A DNA stretch of 20,545 bases from DATARH01 sp038228485 (GCA_038228485.1 JBBRPG010000061.1:1-20545); one strand, 5' to 3'; shown: positions 7,755-16,247, counted from the stretch's first letter. A program made the numbers and translations. Notes: generated by a model not told the origin, from the sequence alone.

Positions 7755-9527
7755 ATGTTGCGGGTTTTCTCGGCACTGATTGGCGGCGGGGCACGGCGGA
7801 TCGCTATCGCCGGCGCGGTGCTGATTGCGATCACCAGCGCCGGTGCGGTGCTGAGCGTTTGGGATTTGCGCCGCAACGCGATCGAGGCGTCTCGGCAGAA
7901 CATGTCCAATCTTGGCATCGTGCTGGCCGAGCAGCTGTCGCGCTCGATCCAGGCGGTCGATCTGGTGCTGGGGGAGACGGCGCAGCATGTCGCCCGTCTA
8001 GCGGCGACCTCGCCCGAGGAATTCCACCAGGAAATGGCGAGCGAGGCGAGCCGCGCCTTTCTCGTCAATCGGATGCATGCGTTGCCGCAAGTGAACGGGC
8101 TGTTCTTGACCGACGCGCTCGGATTGCTGGTCAACTCGTCAAATTATTGGCCGGTTCCGTCCATCAACATCGCCGACCGCGCCTCCTTCAGCGCCGCGCA
8201 GGCCCCGCAGGCCACCGGGCTGATCATCAGCCCGCCGATCCAAAGCAGCACCACCGGCCGCTGGACGCTGTACCTCACACGCCGGCTGGAAAGCCGCGCC
8301 GGCGTCTTTCTCGGCGCCGCGCAAGCGGCAGTCGAGTTGCGCTATTTCGAAGAGTTCTACAAGACCATCACCCTGCTCGACGGCGCCTCGGTGACAATCC
8401 TGGGGAGGGACGGCACGATCTTCGTCCGCTACCCGCAGATCGAGCGGGCTATCGGCACAGTGCTGCCCAAGGAATCGCCATGGTGCGGCCTGGTAGTCGG
8501 TGGCGGCGGCACCTATCACTCGCCCGGCTACATCGACGGCGTCGCCCGCGAGATCGCGGTCACCCCGCTGAAGGATTATCCGCTGGTCGCCACCGTGACG
8601 GTGCCGGAACACACCGCGCTGGCGGCGTGGCGCCGCCAGGCGGCGTTCATCGGCATCGGCACCGCCTGCGCAGTCATCGTCTTCGCGATCCTGTTCACGA
8701 CGCTCGCGGTCCAATTCGGCCGGCTGGAGCGGTCCGAGCAGGCGTTGTCCCGGGCCCTGGTCAAGGCCGAGCATGCGGACCGCGCCAAATCCGACTTCCT
8801 CGGGCGGATGAGCCACGAGCTGCGCACGCCGTTGAACGCCATCATTGGCTTTTCCGAGACGATGACCGCCGAGCTCTTTGGCCCGCTCGGCTCGGCGCGC
8901 TACCTGGAATATGCCCAGGACATCCATCGCTCGGGTGTTTTTCTGCACGATCTGATTAGCGACATGCTCGACATGGTCAAGATCGAGGCCGGCCACCGCG
9001 CGCTCCACCCGGAGCCCTTCGATTTTCCCGCCGAGATCGAGGAGACGCTGCGCATGGTCCAGCCCCGCGCCGCCTCCGGCGACGTCACGGTCGGGCTCGA
9101 GGTGCTCGACCCGCCCGAACTGCTGGTCACCGACCGCCGCGCCTTCAAGCAGATCGTGCTGAACCTGATCGGCAACGCGGTCAAATTCACCTTGCCCGGC
9201 GGCACGGTGACGGTGCGGCTGTCGTCGTCGGGCGAGGACGCGCTGCTGCAAGTCATCGATACCGGCATCGGCATCTCAACGGCCAATTTGGCCAAGCTGG
9301 GCACGCCGTTCTTCCGCATCGAGGACAATCCGCACCAGGCCGGCATCGAGGGAACCGGGCTCGGCGTGGCGTTGACCAAATCGCTGATCGAAGTTTGCGG
9401 GTGGTGTCTTACCTATGACAGCGAGCTCGGCCACGGCACCACGGTTACGGTGACGATGCCGGGCGCGGGCCGCACCCGCGTCGCACCGAGTTCTGCGCCG
9501 GCCCGCGAGGCCGAACCGGTCGCCTGA
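7755..9527 (+). CDS. membrane-bound sensor histidine kinase with periplasmic Cache-like sensor
   Basis: A 590-aa hybrid-free two-component sensor. Transmembrane helix 1 is about residues 15-36 and helix 2 about 296-320. The 260 residues between them are periplasmic and look like a double-Cache/PDC sensor (VNGLFLTDALGLLVNSS, DRASFSAAQ, SVTILGRDGTIFVRYP). The cytoplasmic part has an H box with the phosphoacceptor His354 (MSHELRTPLNAIIGFSE), an N box (KQIVLNLIGNAVKFT), G1 (DTGIGIS) and G2 (GTGLGVALTKSLIE), i.e. a complete HisKA-HATPase pair of the PleC/DivJ type. No response regulator is adjacent, so it is an orphan kinase whose ligand and partner cannot be told from the sequence. The start ATG at 7755 lacks a strong ribosome site. 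Confidence 0.93.
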   Translation: MLRVFSALIGGGARRIAIAGAVLIAITSAGAVLSVWDLRRNAIEASRQNMSNLGIVLAEQLSRSIQAVDLVLGETAQHVARLAATSPEEFHQEMASEASRAFLVNRMHALPQVNGLFLTDALGLLVNSSNYWPVPSINIADRASFSAAQAPQATGLIISPPIQSSTTGRWTLYLTRRLESRAGVFLGAAQAAVELRYFEEFYKTITLLDGASVTILGRDGTIFVRYPQIERAIGTVLPKESPWCGLVVGGGGTYHSPGYIDGVAREIAVTPLKDYPLVATVTVPEHTALAAWRRQAAFIGIGTACAVIVFAILFTTLAVQFGRLERSEQALSRALVKAEHADRAKSDFLGRMSHELRTPLNAIIGFSETMTAELFGPLGSARYLEYAQDIHRSGVFLHDLISDMLDMVKIEAGHRALHPEPFDFPAEIEETLRMVQPRAASGDVTVGLEVLDPPELLVTDRRAFKQIVLNLIGNAVKFTLPGGTVTVRLSSSGEDALLQVIDTGIGISTANLAKLGTPFFRIEDNPHQAGIEGTGLGVALTKSLIEVCGWCLTYDSELGHGTTVTVTMPGAGRTRVAPSSAPAREAEPVA

Positions 9528-9568
9528 CTGCGCGTGTCTATTTCACGCGGCCGATCACACGCCGCGCG

Positions 9569-9595
9569 GCGTCGCCAGGTCGACGCGCCGCTTTT
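9569..9595 (+). terminator. possible intrinsic terminator after the histidine kinase gene
   Basis: GCGTCG (9569-9574) and CGACGC (9581-9586) can pair around a 6-nt loop, followed by GCCGCTTTT with four T at 9592-9595. It lies between the convergent kinase and TerB-like genes. The stem is short and the T run begins 5 nt after it, so this is a modest candidate. Confidence 0.35.
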
Positions 9596-10000
9596 CTACA
9601 CGGTCTGGAAGCGCGCCCGCGTGCCGCGCTCGATCGCCGCGGCGATCAGCCGGTCGATCTGCAGCCGCTCGCGCATCAGCTCCAGAAGGTGCAATTCCTC
9701 TTGCGTCGCCTCTCCGTCGGAGGCGACCAAATCGCAGGCGATCGCGTAGGCGGTCTCGCACAGATTGACCGGCAGCGCCTCTTTGATCGCGTCGAGCGTG
9801 GCGACGAGCCCGTTCTCACGCAGGAGAAGATCGGCGCACCTATTGAGGTGCCCAGGGAGCTTGCCGCGGTCGAAATTCCGGAACACCGGGAGATGGCCGA
9901 CAATGTCGCCGATGATCGCCACCTCGGTCGGCGGCAGATTGGCTTCGGCGCCGGTGACGATCACCATCGTGTAGATCAGCGCGCCGTGGGGGTCGAGCAT
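9596..10000 (-). CDS. TerB-like (tellurite-resistance/TerB fold) protein
   Basis: A 134-aa, all-helical acidic protein starting MLDPHGALIYTMVIV. Its pattern of repeated helices with acidic turns (LPPTEVAIIGDIV near residue 22 and LVASDGEATQEELHLLELM near residue 90) is typical of the TerB/DjlA-N family, whose metal-binding acidic motifs sit at these loop positions. The function of stand-alone TerB proteins is not well defined; tellurite or envelope-stress roles are assumed for the family. A longer in-frame start exists at 10054, but the ATG at 10000 has the better ribosome site (AAAGGACC about 5 nt upstream) and gives the normal family start. It follows the helicase gene by 54 nt on the same strand and may share its transcript. 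Confidence 0.75.
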   Translation of the reverse strand: MLDPHGALIYTMVIVTGAEANLPPTEVAIIGDIVGHLPVFRNFDRGKLPGHLNRCADLLLRENGLVATLDAIKEALPVNLCETAYAIACDLVASDGEATQEELHLLELMRERLQIDRLIAAAIERGTRARFQTV

Positions 10001-10054
10001 TGCCGGTCCTTTTTGCTGAAATCCGCGGACAGATGATGACGCAAACGGCGACAA

Positions 10055-12817
10055 TCAAGCTTCGTCGCCGAGAAAGCCGGCGGTGAGATCGACGGCCTCG
10101 GTCAGCGGCACCCGCGCGACGGAAACCCCTTCGGGAAAAGCCGCCAGCAAGCGCGACGGCAATTGCCGGTCGAGGACGACAAAGACGCCGCGGTCGTCGG
10201 CGCGGCGGATCAGCCGGCCATAGGCTTGCCGCAGCCGCAACCGGGCGATGTGGTCCTCGTAATTGGCGCCGCCGAACACCGGCTTCCTCGCGCGGTGCAG
10301 GATGTCGGGGCGCGGCCAGGGCACCCGGTCGAAGACGATCAGCCGCAGCGAGCGGCCCGGCACATCGACGCCGTCGCGGATCGCGTCGGTGCCGAGCAGA
10401 CAGGAATTCTCCTCCGCGCGGAAGATCTCGACCAAAGTTGCGGGCGACATCGCATCGACATGCTGGGCGAGCAACAGGATGCCGTTGCCCTCCAGCACCG
10501 GGGCGATGCGCTCATGCACTGCGCGCAGCCGGCTGATCGCGGTGAAGAGACCGAGCGCGCCGCCCTTCGCCGCCTGCATCAGTGACGCGAAGCCGGCGGC
10601 GATCTGGCCGACATCGTCGCGCGGGATGTCGTTGACGACGAGGATGCGGGTCTGCGCTGCATAGTCGAACGGCGAGGCGATACGCGCTGCCCGCGGGCTC
10701 GTCGTCAGGTGACGCAGCCCGCTCGCCGCCTCGGCGAGGCTCCAGGCGAGCGTGGGATCGGCCTCGCCGTCGGTCAGGGTCGCCGAGGTCACGACGATGC
10801 CGTGCGCCGGCTGGGCGACGAACTCGACAAAGGGGATGCCGGGGTCGATCCAGTTGCGGTTGAGCGCAATGTCGTTTTCGTTGCCCTCGAACCGATCGAG
10901 CGCTAGCCATTCGACGCTCTCTGGCCCGGCCGGCTCGCCTAGGTCGCGCAGGAGCCGGCTCCACGCGCCGAGCTGGACGTGGGCCCGGCGCTCGATGCCG
11001 CGGATCGCCGCGTCGAGGCGCTGGCGGGTGGTGGGGTCGGGCGGGTTCTCCGGGTCTTCGAGCTGCTTGCGCAGCAGCTTGGTGAGTTGCCCCAGCGCCG
11101 TCGCTAGCCGGTCGAGCGCGTCGGCAAGCCGGGCCGCCGCCTCCACCAGGCCCGCGACCGGCGGCCGCGCCTCCGCTTCGAGTCCGTAGCCGCCGTCGGC
11201 TCCGGTGGCGCGGGCTAGAACCTGCTGCCGGACGAGGCTGAGAAAGCTTTCGAAGCCGGGGAGGCCGGCGCCTTCGGCGACGCGCTGGTGCCAGCCGTCG
11301 GCGGGCAGGATGCGGGCGGCGACGAGTGCCTCGACCATCAGCTTGTGGCCCTCCTCGTCGGCTTCGATCAGATCGCCGATGCGGCGCTGTAAGCCGCGGG
11401 CGCGCGAGCGGGTGGCCTCCGCGCCGAGGATCCAGCGACGCAGCTCGCGCCCCTCGCGCCCCGACAGCCGCACCGAGAACGCCGAGTCGGCGGCTTCGAG
11501 CAGATGGTGGCCTTCGTCGAAGACATAGCGGGTCGGCACCGTGCCGTCGTCGAGGCCGCCGAGCGCCGCCTGGGCCATCACCAGCGCATGGTTGGCGACT
11601 ACCAGCCGCGCGTGGCGGGCGGCGCGCACGTTCTTCTCGACAAAGCATTTGCGGAAATGCTGGCAGGCCGAATGGACGCACTCGCCGCGCCGGTCGGCGA
11701 GTGCGGCGACCCGGTAGCCGCCGATCAGCTCGCTGAGCCAGCCGGGGAAATCACCGGCGACGAGATCGCCCGCCTCGGTCGCGAGAATCCAGCGGGCGAT
11801 CAGCGCCAGCGGCGCCGACGGGGTCGCCCTGCCCATCGTCTGCCTCACCGCGTCCTCATAGTTCAGCAGGCAGAGGAAATTCTCGCGGCCTTTGCGAATG
11901 ACGATGCGCCGCCGCTTCTGCACCGGGTCGGGGTAGAGGCGGTCGAGCTCGCCGGCGATCTGCGCCTGCAGGTTGCGGGTGTAGGTCGATATCCACACGG
12001 TGCCCTGGTTCTTCTCGGCCCATAGGCTGGCCGACGCGATATAGCCGAGCGTCTTGCCGACACCCGTGCCGGCCTCCGCCAGCACCGCTTGCGGCTGGTC
12101 GGGATGTTCGCGCGGCAGAAACGCGTCGGCGACCGCGACCGCGTAATCGGCCTGTTGCGGCCGGGTTTCGGCGCCCTCGCCAAGCAGCTGCGCGAGGCGG
12201 TGGCGGGTTTCGTCGGCGCGGACCGGGTCGTTGCCGGGCGGCGGCGGCGGCGCGCGCTCCTGCCACTCGTCGAGCGCCTGCCAGGCGCGCAGGCCGACGG
12301 CGCGGCGCGGATCGGAAGGGGGCAGGGCGGCCAGCACCGCCGGCCCCCACGGCCAGCCGCCGCGCTCGGCCATTTCGGCGATGGCGCGCGCGTTGGGGTC
12401 GGTCTCCTGGCCGAGCTCCTGCAACAGGGCGCGCGCCGCGGTGGTCAGCGCAACGCAGGCTTCCGCCATGCTTTCGGGCACGGCGAGGCCGAGCGCCAGC
12501 GCCAACCCGCGCGGGGTCGGCACGCAGAACTTCGCCGGGCGGACAAACGCGAATAATTCGAGCAGGTCGAGCGCGGCGAAACCGGCGATGTCGAGCCGTC
12601 TGGCGGTGGCGCGGGCATGGCACACCATCGCGGTTTCGCCGGCGAGCCGGGTCTTGGCCTCATCGATCGACAGCGCCTCGATCTCGCCGTCGGGTGATAG
12701 CCACACCACTTCGCGGAACCCGGCGACCAGCGCCGGCGCCTGCGGCACCAGAACGCGGCGGTCCGGGCGGTCGCGGGTGCTTTCTCCGACGGCGATGCTC
12801 GGATAGCCTGAGGGCAT
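10055..12817 (-). CDS. DinG/XPD-family ATP-dependent DNA helicase with Fe-S cluster
   Basis: A 920-aa superfamily 2 helicase of the DinG/YoaA/XPD type, 5'-3' polarity expected, acting on damaged or structured DNA. Walker A is AEAGTGVGK (about 247-255). Four cysteines that can ligate a 4Fe-4S cluster are Cys316 (ENFLC), Cys380, Cys385 and Cys391 (GECVHSACQHFRKC). The DEAH-type box is DEGHH (434-438). The C-terminal motor has ILVVND, VVTSATLTDGEADPT and the motif VI region RQAYGRLIRRADDRG. Residues 35-115 replace the exonuclease domain of longer DinG proteins with a sequence in which I see no intact DEDD residues. The start ATG at 12817 is fixed by an in-frame TAG five codons upstream; that ATG shares CATG with the divergent gene. 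It exceeds E. coli DinG (about 716 aa). Confidence 0.92.
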   Translation of the reverse strand: MPSGYPSIAVGESTRDRPDRRVLVPQAPALVAGFREVVWLSPDGEIEALSIDEAKTRLAGETAMVCHARATARRLDIAGFAALDLLELFAFVRPAKFCVPTPRGLALALGLAVPESMAEACVALTTAARALLQELGQETDPNARAIAEMAERGGWPWGPAVLAALPPSDPRRAVGLRAWQALDEWQERAPPPPPGNDPVRADETRHRLAQLLGEGAETRPQQADYAVAVADAFLPREHPDQPQAVLAEAGTGVGKTLGYIASASLWAEKNQGTVWISTYTRNLQAQIAGELDRLYPDPVQKRRRIVIRKGRENFLCLLNYEDAVRQTMGRATPSAPLALIARWILATEAGDLVAGDFPGWLSELIGGYRVAALADRRGECVHSACQHFRKCFVEKNVRAARHARLVVANHALVMAQAALGGLDDGTVPTRYVFDEGHHLLEAADSAFSVRLSGREGRELRRWILGAEATRSRARGLQRRIGDLIEADEEGHKLMVEALVAARILPADGWHQRVAEGAGLPGFESFLSLVRQQVLARATGADGGYGLEAEARPPVAGLVEAAARLADALDRLATALGQLTKLLRKQLEDPENPPDPTTRQRLDAAIRGIERRAHVQLGAWSRLLRDLGEPAGPESVEWLALDRFEGNENDIALNRNWIDPGIPFVEFVAQPAHGIVVTSATLTDGEADPTLAWSLAEAASGLRHLTTSPRAARIASPFDYAAQTRILVVNDIPRDDVGQIAAGFASLMQAAKGGALGLFTAISRLRAVHERIAPVLEGNGILLLAQHVDAMSPATLVEIFRAEENSCLLGTDAIRDGVDVPGRSLRLIVFDRVPWPRPDILHRARKPVFGGANYEDHIARLRLRQAYGRLIRRADDRGVFVVLDRQLPSRLLAAFPEGVSVARVPLTEAVDLTAGFLGDEA

Positions 12818-12824
12818 GACCCCG

Positions 12825-13160
12825 ATGATCTACCACATGTGCCGGGCCGATGAATGGGCGGCGGCGGTCGCGGCCGGAAGCTATCGCGGCTCGTCGCAGG
12901 ATTTGGCCGACGGCTTCATCCATTTCTCGACCGCGGCGCAGATCGTCGAGAGCGCGCGCCGCCATCGCGCCGGCCAAGCCGGGCTGCTGTTGGTCGCGGT
13001 CGATGCGACACGGCTCGGCGGCCGGCTCAAATGGGAAGCGTCACGCGGCGGCGACCTGTCCCCGCACCTCTACGGCCCGCTCGATCCCGCCGAATCGGCG
13101 AGCGTGCGCCCGCTGCCGCTCGGCCCGGACGGAACGCACGTGTTTCCGGACCTGGAATAA
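12825..13160 (+). CDS. DUF952 family protein
   Basis: A 111-aa protein beginning MIYHMCRADEW and containing FIHFSTAAQI and KWEASRGGDLSPHLYGPL, the conserved blocks of DUF952 (a family of glutathione-S-transferase-like or ADP-ribosyltransferase-like small proteins of unknown role). An earlier in-frame ATG at 12816 adds three residues. The second ATG is preferred because family members start M-I-Y-H and because GAGGG (12810-12814) then lies 10 nt upstream. The gene is divergent from the helicase with essentially no intergenic DNA, so its promoter must lie inside the helicase coding region. It has no operon partner; the next gene is convergent. Confidence 0.85.
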   Translation: MIYHMCRADEWAAAVAAGSYRGSSQDLADGFIHFSTAAQIVESARRHRAGQAGLLLVAVDATRLGGRLKWEASRGGDLSPHLYGPLDPAESASVRPLPLGPDGTHVFPDLE

Positions 13161-13201
13161 GGCCCGCGATCAGCCCGGCCACCTCGCAAGTGCCAAGAGG
13201 T

Positions 13202-13216
13202 CGGGCGAGACGCCCG
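13202..13216. terminator. GC-rich hairpin between convergent genes
   Basis: CGGGCG (13202-13207), loop AGA, CGCCCG (13211-13216) form a perfect 6-bp stem in the 65-nt gap between the convergent DUF952 and lyase-superfamily genes. There is no T run on either side, so any terminator role is uncertain. Confidence 0.3.
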
Positions 13217-13225
13217 CGGTCCGGC

Positions 13226-14110
13226 TTACTCCGCTGCGTCGCGTTTCGGCTCGGGGGTGCGGAATTGGTGGCGCAGCGCGTCCCATTCGTCGGCGCCCCA
13301 CAGGTTGAAAGTCTCGCGCACGGTCATCTCGCGGATCGGCGCCGGGTGGCGGCGGGTTTCCTTCAGCGCCGCGAGCATCTGCTCGCACACGCCGACCACG
13401 TTCTTGATCAGCATGCCGGGCACGATCGCCAGCTTGTAGCCCATGCGCTCGGCCTCGCCGAAGTCGAGGTCGGGGGTCTTGCCGCCGCGCACGACGTTGA
13501 GCAGGCACGGGCCCTTGACGAGGCTTGGCACCGCGGCGACCTCGTCCATTGTTTGCGGCGCCTCGAGAAACACCATGTCGGCGCCGGCGGCGAGCGCCGC
13601 GTTGCCGCGCGCCACCGCCTCGTCGAAACCGAGCACGGCGCGCGCATCGGTGCGGGCGATGATGGCGAAGTCGGCGCTGCGGCGGGCCGACGCCGCGGCC
13701 CTGATCTTGGCTAGCCAATCCTCGCGCGGCACGATCTCCTTGTCGTCGAGATGGCCGCATTTCTTGGGAAAACCCTGGTCCTCGATATGGATGCCGGCGA
13801 CCCCGCGCGCCTCGTATTCGCGCACCGTGCGCACGGTATTGAGCTCGTTGCCGTAGCCGGTATCGGCGTCGGCGATGACCGGCAGGTCGACCGCGGTGGC
13901 GATGCGGCCGGCGTTGTCGACCATCTCGGACATCGTCACGAGGCCGAAATCGGGGTAGCCGAGCGTGGCCGCGGTGCCGGCCCCGGTCATGTAGACGCAG
14001 TCGAACCCGGCGCGCTCGATCAGCCGCGCGGTGATGCAGTCATAGGCGCCGGGCGCGACCACCATGCCGTCGCGCCGGAGCAACTCGCGAAACCGCTGGG
14101 CTTGCGTCAT
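13226..14110 (-). CDS. isocitrate lyase/PEP mutase superfamily enzyme
   Basis: A 294-aa (beta/alpha)8-barrel lyase that works on 2-substituted malate-type acids with Mg2+. Conserved elements are MTGAGTAATLGYPDFGLVTM (41-60), the metal-binding DADTGYG (81-87), HIEDQGFPKKCGHL with the catalytic-type Cys118 in KKCGH, and ARTDA. This pattern fits the methylisocitrate lyase/dimethylmalate lyase/oxaloacetate-hydrolase branch; the exact substrate cannot be fixed by eye. The start at 14110 has an excellent ribosome site (AGGAGGTG, about 5 nt upstream on the minus strand). The same frame stays open to 15961, but everything upstream of 14110 is antisense to the LVIVD gene. There is no neighbouring citrate-synthase-like gene, which argues against a standard methylcitrate cycle. 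Confidence 0.9.
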   Translation of the reverse strand: MTQAQRFRELLRRDGMVVAPGAYDCITARLIERAGFDCVYMTGAGTAATLGYPDFGLVTMSEMVDNAGRIATAVDLPVIADADTGYGNELNTVRTVREYEARGVAGIHIEDQGFPKKCGHLDDKEIVPREDWLAKIRAAASARRSADFAIIARTDARAVLGFDEAVARGNAALAAGADMVFLEAPQTMDEVAAVPSLVKGPCLLNVVRGGKTPDLDFGEAERMGYKLAIVPGMLIKNVVGVCEQMLAALKETRRHPAPIREMTVRETFNLWGADEWDALRHQFRTPEPKRDAAE

Positions 14111-14187
14111 CTTCACCTCCTGCCAACTTTTCTCCCAGAGGCTAGAGCCAAGCTCGATCCTTCGTCCAGCGTCAGGGAGGCTCCGCC

Positions 14188-14539
14188 GTGGATTTGCTGA
14201 GGCGATTGAGGATTCGCCGGGCGGCCAAGCGGTATGCGCGTCAGCTTGGTTCGCAATTGCAGCGAGGCTATGGCGCTGCCGAATTTTATACGCCGGCACA
14301 AATCCGGGCGAGCAATTGCTAAGCTCGGCTTGAACCCGCAATTCATCGCTCTGGGCTATGCTTCGTTTCTGAACGAGGAGGAGTTTGCGGCGCTTGCGGC
14401 CACCATGCCGATGTGCATTCCCTACGACGAGGCGCGCGAACTCGTCGCCCGTTTCCAGTCGACTACCCGTTTTGCAGCTGCAGATCATTACGAGTCGGGG
14501 ATCGGCATGACCGGCGGACTGGACGGCGGTTCGCCTTAA
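14188..14539 (+). pseudogene. small helical protein gene with a single-base frameshift (DUF6559-like)
   Basis: Two reading frames together encode one plausible 116-aa protein. Frame 1 starts at GTG 14188 after AGGGAGG (14174-14180, 7-nt spacing): VDLLRRLRIRRAAKRYARQL, ending FYTPAQIRASNC at a TAA at 14320. Frame 2 continues AIAKLGLNPQFIALGYASFL to a stop at 14537-14539. Skipping one G of the GGG at 14306-14308 joins them into FYTPAQIRRAIAKLGLNP without a break. From memory this resembles short alphaproteobacterial proteins classed as DUF6559 (KRYAR..LG...YG...FYTP.Q); that label is tentative and the function unknown. Calling only the open frame from 14234 would lose the conserved N terminus. 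It could be real decay, a sequencing indel, or less likely programmed +1 frameshifting. Confidence 0.7.
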
Positions 14540-14599
14540 AATTGGCAAGTGCTCCAAAATCGGCGCTACGATCGCCAGAGCCGCTACAGGAGCTGCGCG

Positions 14600-15823
14600 A
14601 TGACCCCCGACTCCGCCCGCAACATCGATTTCGTCAGCGCCCACGAGCTCGACGGCCACGGCGATTGCGTGCAGGTCATGGTGCACAAGGGCCATGCCTA
14701 TATCGGCCATATGTTCAGCGACGGATTCACCGTCGTCGACGTGCGCGATCCCAAGAACCCGCGCACGGTGGGGTTCTTTGCCGCGCCGCCGAACACGCGC
14801 GCGTTCCACCTGCAGACCCACGGGAACCTGCTGCTGACGGTCAATTCGCCGAACATCTGGGTGATGCAGGGTTATTCCGACCCCAACGACTACTTCCAGG
14901 CCTCGATCACCGAAAGCTTTACGAAGCGCGAGAAGGAATTCACCGCCGGGATGCGGGTGTTCGACATCTCCAAACCGGCCGAGCCGCGCGAGATCGGCTT
15001 TATGCCGATCGACGGGTTGGGGCTGCACCGCATCTGGTATGTCGGCGGTCGCTACGCCTATGCCTCGTGCCACTGGCAGGGGTTCACGGACCACGTGCTG
15101 GCGGTCATCGACATGCAGGACCCGACGAAGCCGGAGGTGGTCGGGCGGTTCTGGCTGCCGGGGATGAACCAGGCCGCCGGCGAGGTTCCGAGCTGGTCGG
15201 GCAAGCGCTATGCGCTGCATCATCCGATCGTCGCCGGCAATCTCGCCTACACGGCGTGGCGCGACGGCGGCTTTGCGATCCTCGACGTTGCCGACCCGAC
15301 CGCGCCGAAGCTGCTGTCGCACCGCAACTGGAGCCCGCCGTTTGGCGGCGGCAGCCATACGCCGCTGCCGCTGCCCGGCCGCAACCTCGCGGTGATCGCC
15401 GACGAGGGCAATCTCGACGATTGCGCCAACGGCATCCAGCGCTGCTGGGTGTTCGACGTGCGCGATCCGAAGAACCCGGTGTCGATCTCGACCTTGCCGA
15501 CCCCGGCAGAGGCCGACTACTGCGCCAAGGGCGCTAAGTTCGGCCCGCATAATCTGCACGAGAACCGGCCCGGTTCGCTGCAGACCGAGGAGCTGATCTT
15601 CGCGACCTACCAGAATGCCGGGGTGCGGGTGTTCGACATTCGCGACGCCTTTCAGCCGCGCGAGGTCGCGCATTTCGTACCGCCGGCGCCGGAGCGGATG
15701 GTCGATCCGCGGCCGGGCCGGCCGCGGGTCATCCAGTCCAACGACGTCTATGTCGCGCCGGACGGGCTGATGTACCTGACCGACGTCAATACTGGGCTGA
15801 CCATCCTGCAATACAAGGGATGA
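14600..15823 (+). CDS. LVIVD-repeat beta-propeller protein
   Basis: A 407-aa protein built from recurring LVIVD-type blades: FTVVDVRDPKNPRTVGFF, MRVFDISKPAEPREIGFM, LAVIDMQDPTKPEVVGRF, FAILDVADPTAPKLLSH, CWVFDVRDPKNPVSIST and VRVFDIRDAFQPREVAHF, spaced about 40-70 residues as in a propeller. No signal peptide is seen with the preferred ATG at 14600 (CAGGAG 7 nt upstream), so it is probably cytosolic. A longer start at 14549 adds arginine-rich residues without support. The enzymatic activity of such proteins is unknown. It is followed after 10 nt by an FlK-like thioesterase gene, suggesting a two-gene transcript with an acyl-CoA-related job, and is divergent from the lyase gene. Confidence 0.88.
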   Translation: MTPDSARNIDFVSAHELDGHGDCVQVMVHKGHAYIGHMFSDGFTVVDVRDPKNPRTVGFFAAPPNTRAFHLQTHGNLLLTVNSPNIWVMQGYSDPNDYFQASITESFTKREKEFTAGMRVFDISKPAEPREIGFMPIDGLGLHRIWYVGGRYAYASCHWQGFTDHVLAVIDMQDPTKPEVVGRFWLPGMNQAAGEVPSWSGKRYALHHPIVAGNLAYTAWRDGGFAILDVADPTAPKLLSHRNWSPPFGGGSHTPLPLPGRNLAVIADEGNLDDCANGIQRCWVFDVRDPKNPVSISTLPTPAEADYCAKGAKFGPHNLHENRPGSLQTEELIFATYQNAGVRVFDIRDAFQPREVAHFVPPAPERMVDPRPGRPRVIQSNDVYVAPDGLMYLTDVNTGLTILQYKG

Positions 15824-15833
15824 CGGTGCAGCG

Positions 15834-16247
15834 ATGACGCTCGACGACCTGAAGCTGGGGCTGCGCCATTCGGCGACGCTGGCGGTCGGCGACCGTCTCG
15901 CGGTGCCGGCGCAGGCGGAGATTTTCAGCCCCGGCGCCGACATGCCGCCGGTTTTCGCCACCGCGCAGATGATCGCCTTTGTCGAGTGGACCTGCGTCGG
16001 TGCGCTGGCTCCCTATCTCGGGCCGCATCAGCGCACCGTCGGGACGCGGGTCGAGATGACCCACATTGCGGCCACGCCGATCGGCATGAGGGTCACCGCC
16101 GAGGTCGAGCTGGTTGCGATCGACGACCGCACCCTGCGTTTCAAGGCGATCTGCCGCGATGAGCGGGAGGTCATCGGCGAGGGCTTCCACGAGCGCATCG
16201 TCATCGACCGTGACCGGTTCATGGCGCGACTAGCGCGGAAACAGTAG
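15834..16247 (+). CDS. FlK-like (fluoroacetyl-CoA thioesterase family) hotdog thioesterase
   Basis: A 137-aa hotdog-fold protein. The signature residues of the FlK family align without gaps, offset by one: Thr43 (VFATAQMIAFVE), Glu51, and His77 (MTHIAATPIGMRVTAEVEL), matching the Thr42/Glu50/His76 catalytic set known for FlK. The segment RTVGTRVEMTHIAATPIG is the best-conserved block. FlK itself hydrolyses fluoroacetyl-CoA. Most homologues have no proven substrate, and fluoroacetate resistance should not be assumed. It is 10 nt downstream of the LVIVD gene and likely co-transcribed with it. It is the last high-GC gene before the accessory region. Confidence 0.85.
   Translation: MTLDDLKLGLRHSATLAVGDRLAVPAQAEIFSPGADMPPVFATAQMIAFVEWTCVGALAPYLGPHQRTVGTRVEMTHIAATPIGMRVTAEVELVAIDDRTLRFKAICRDEREVIGEGFHERIVIDRDRFMARLARKQ

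Noticed and set aside
14111..15961. Upstream extension of the lyase frame to 911 aa on the minus strand
   Set aside because: The added part is antisense to the LVIVD gene and has no family similarity; the strong AGGAGG before 14110 fixes the start.
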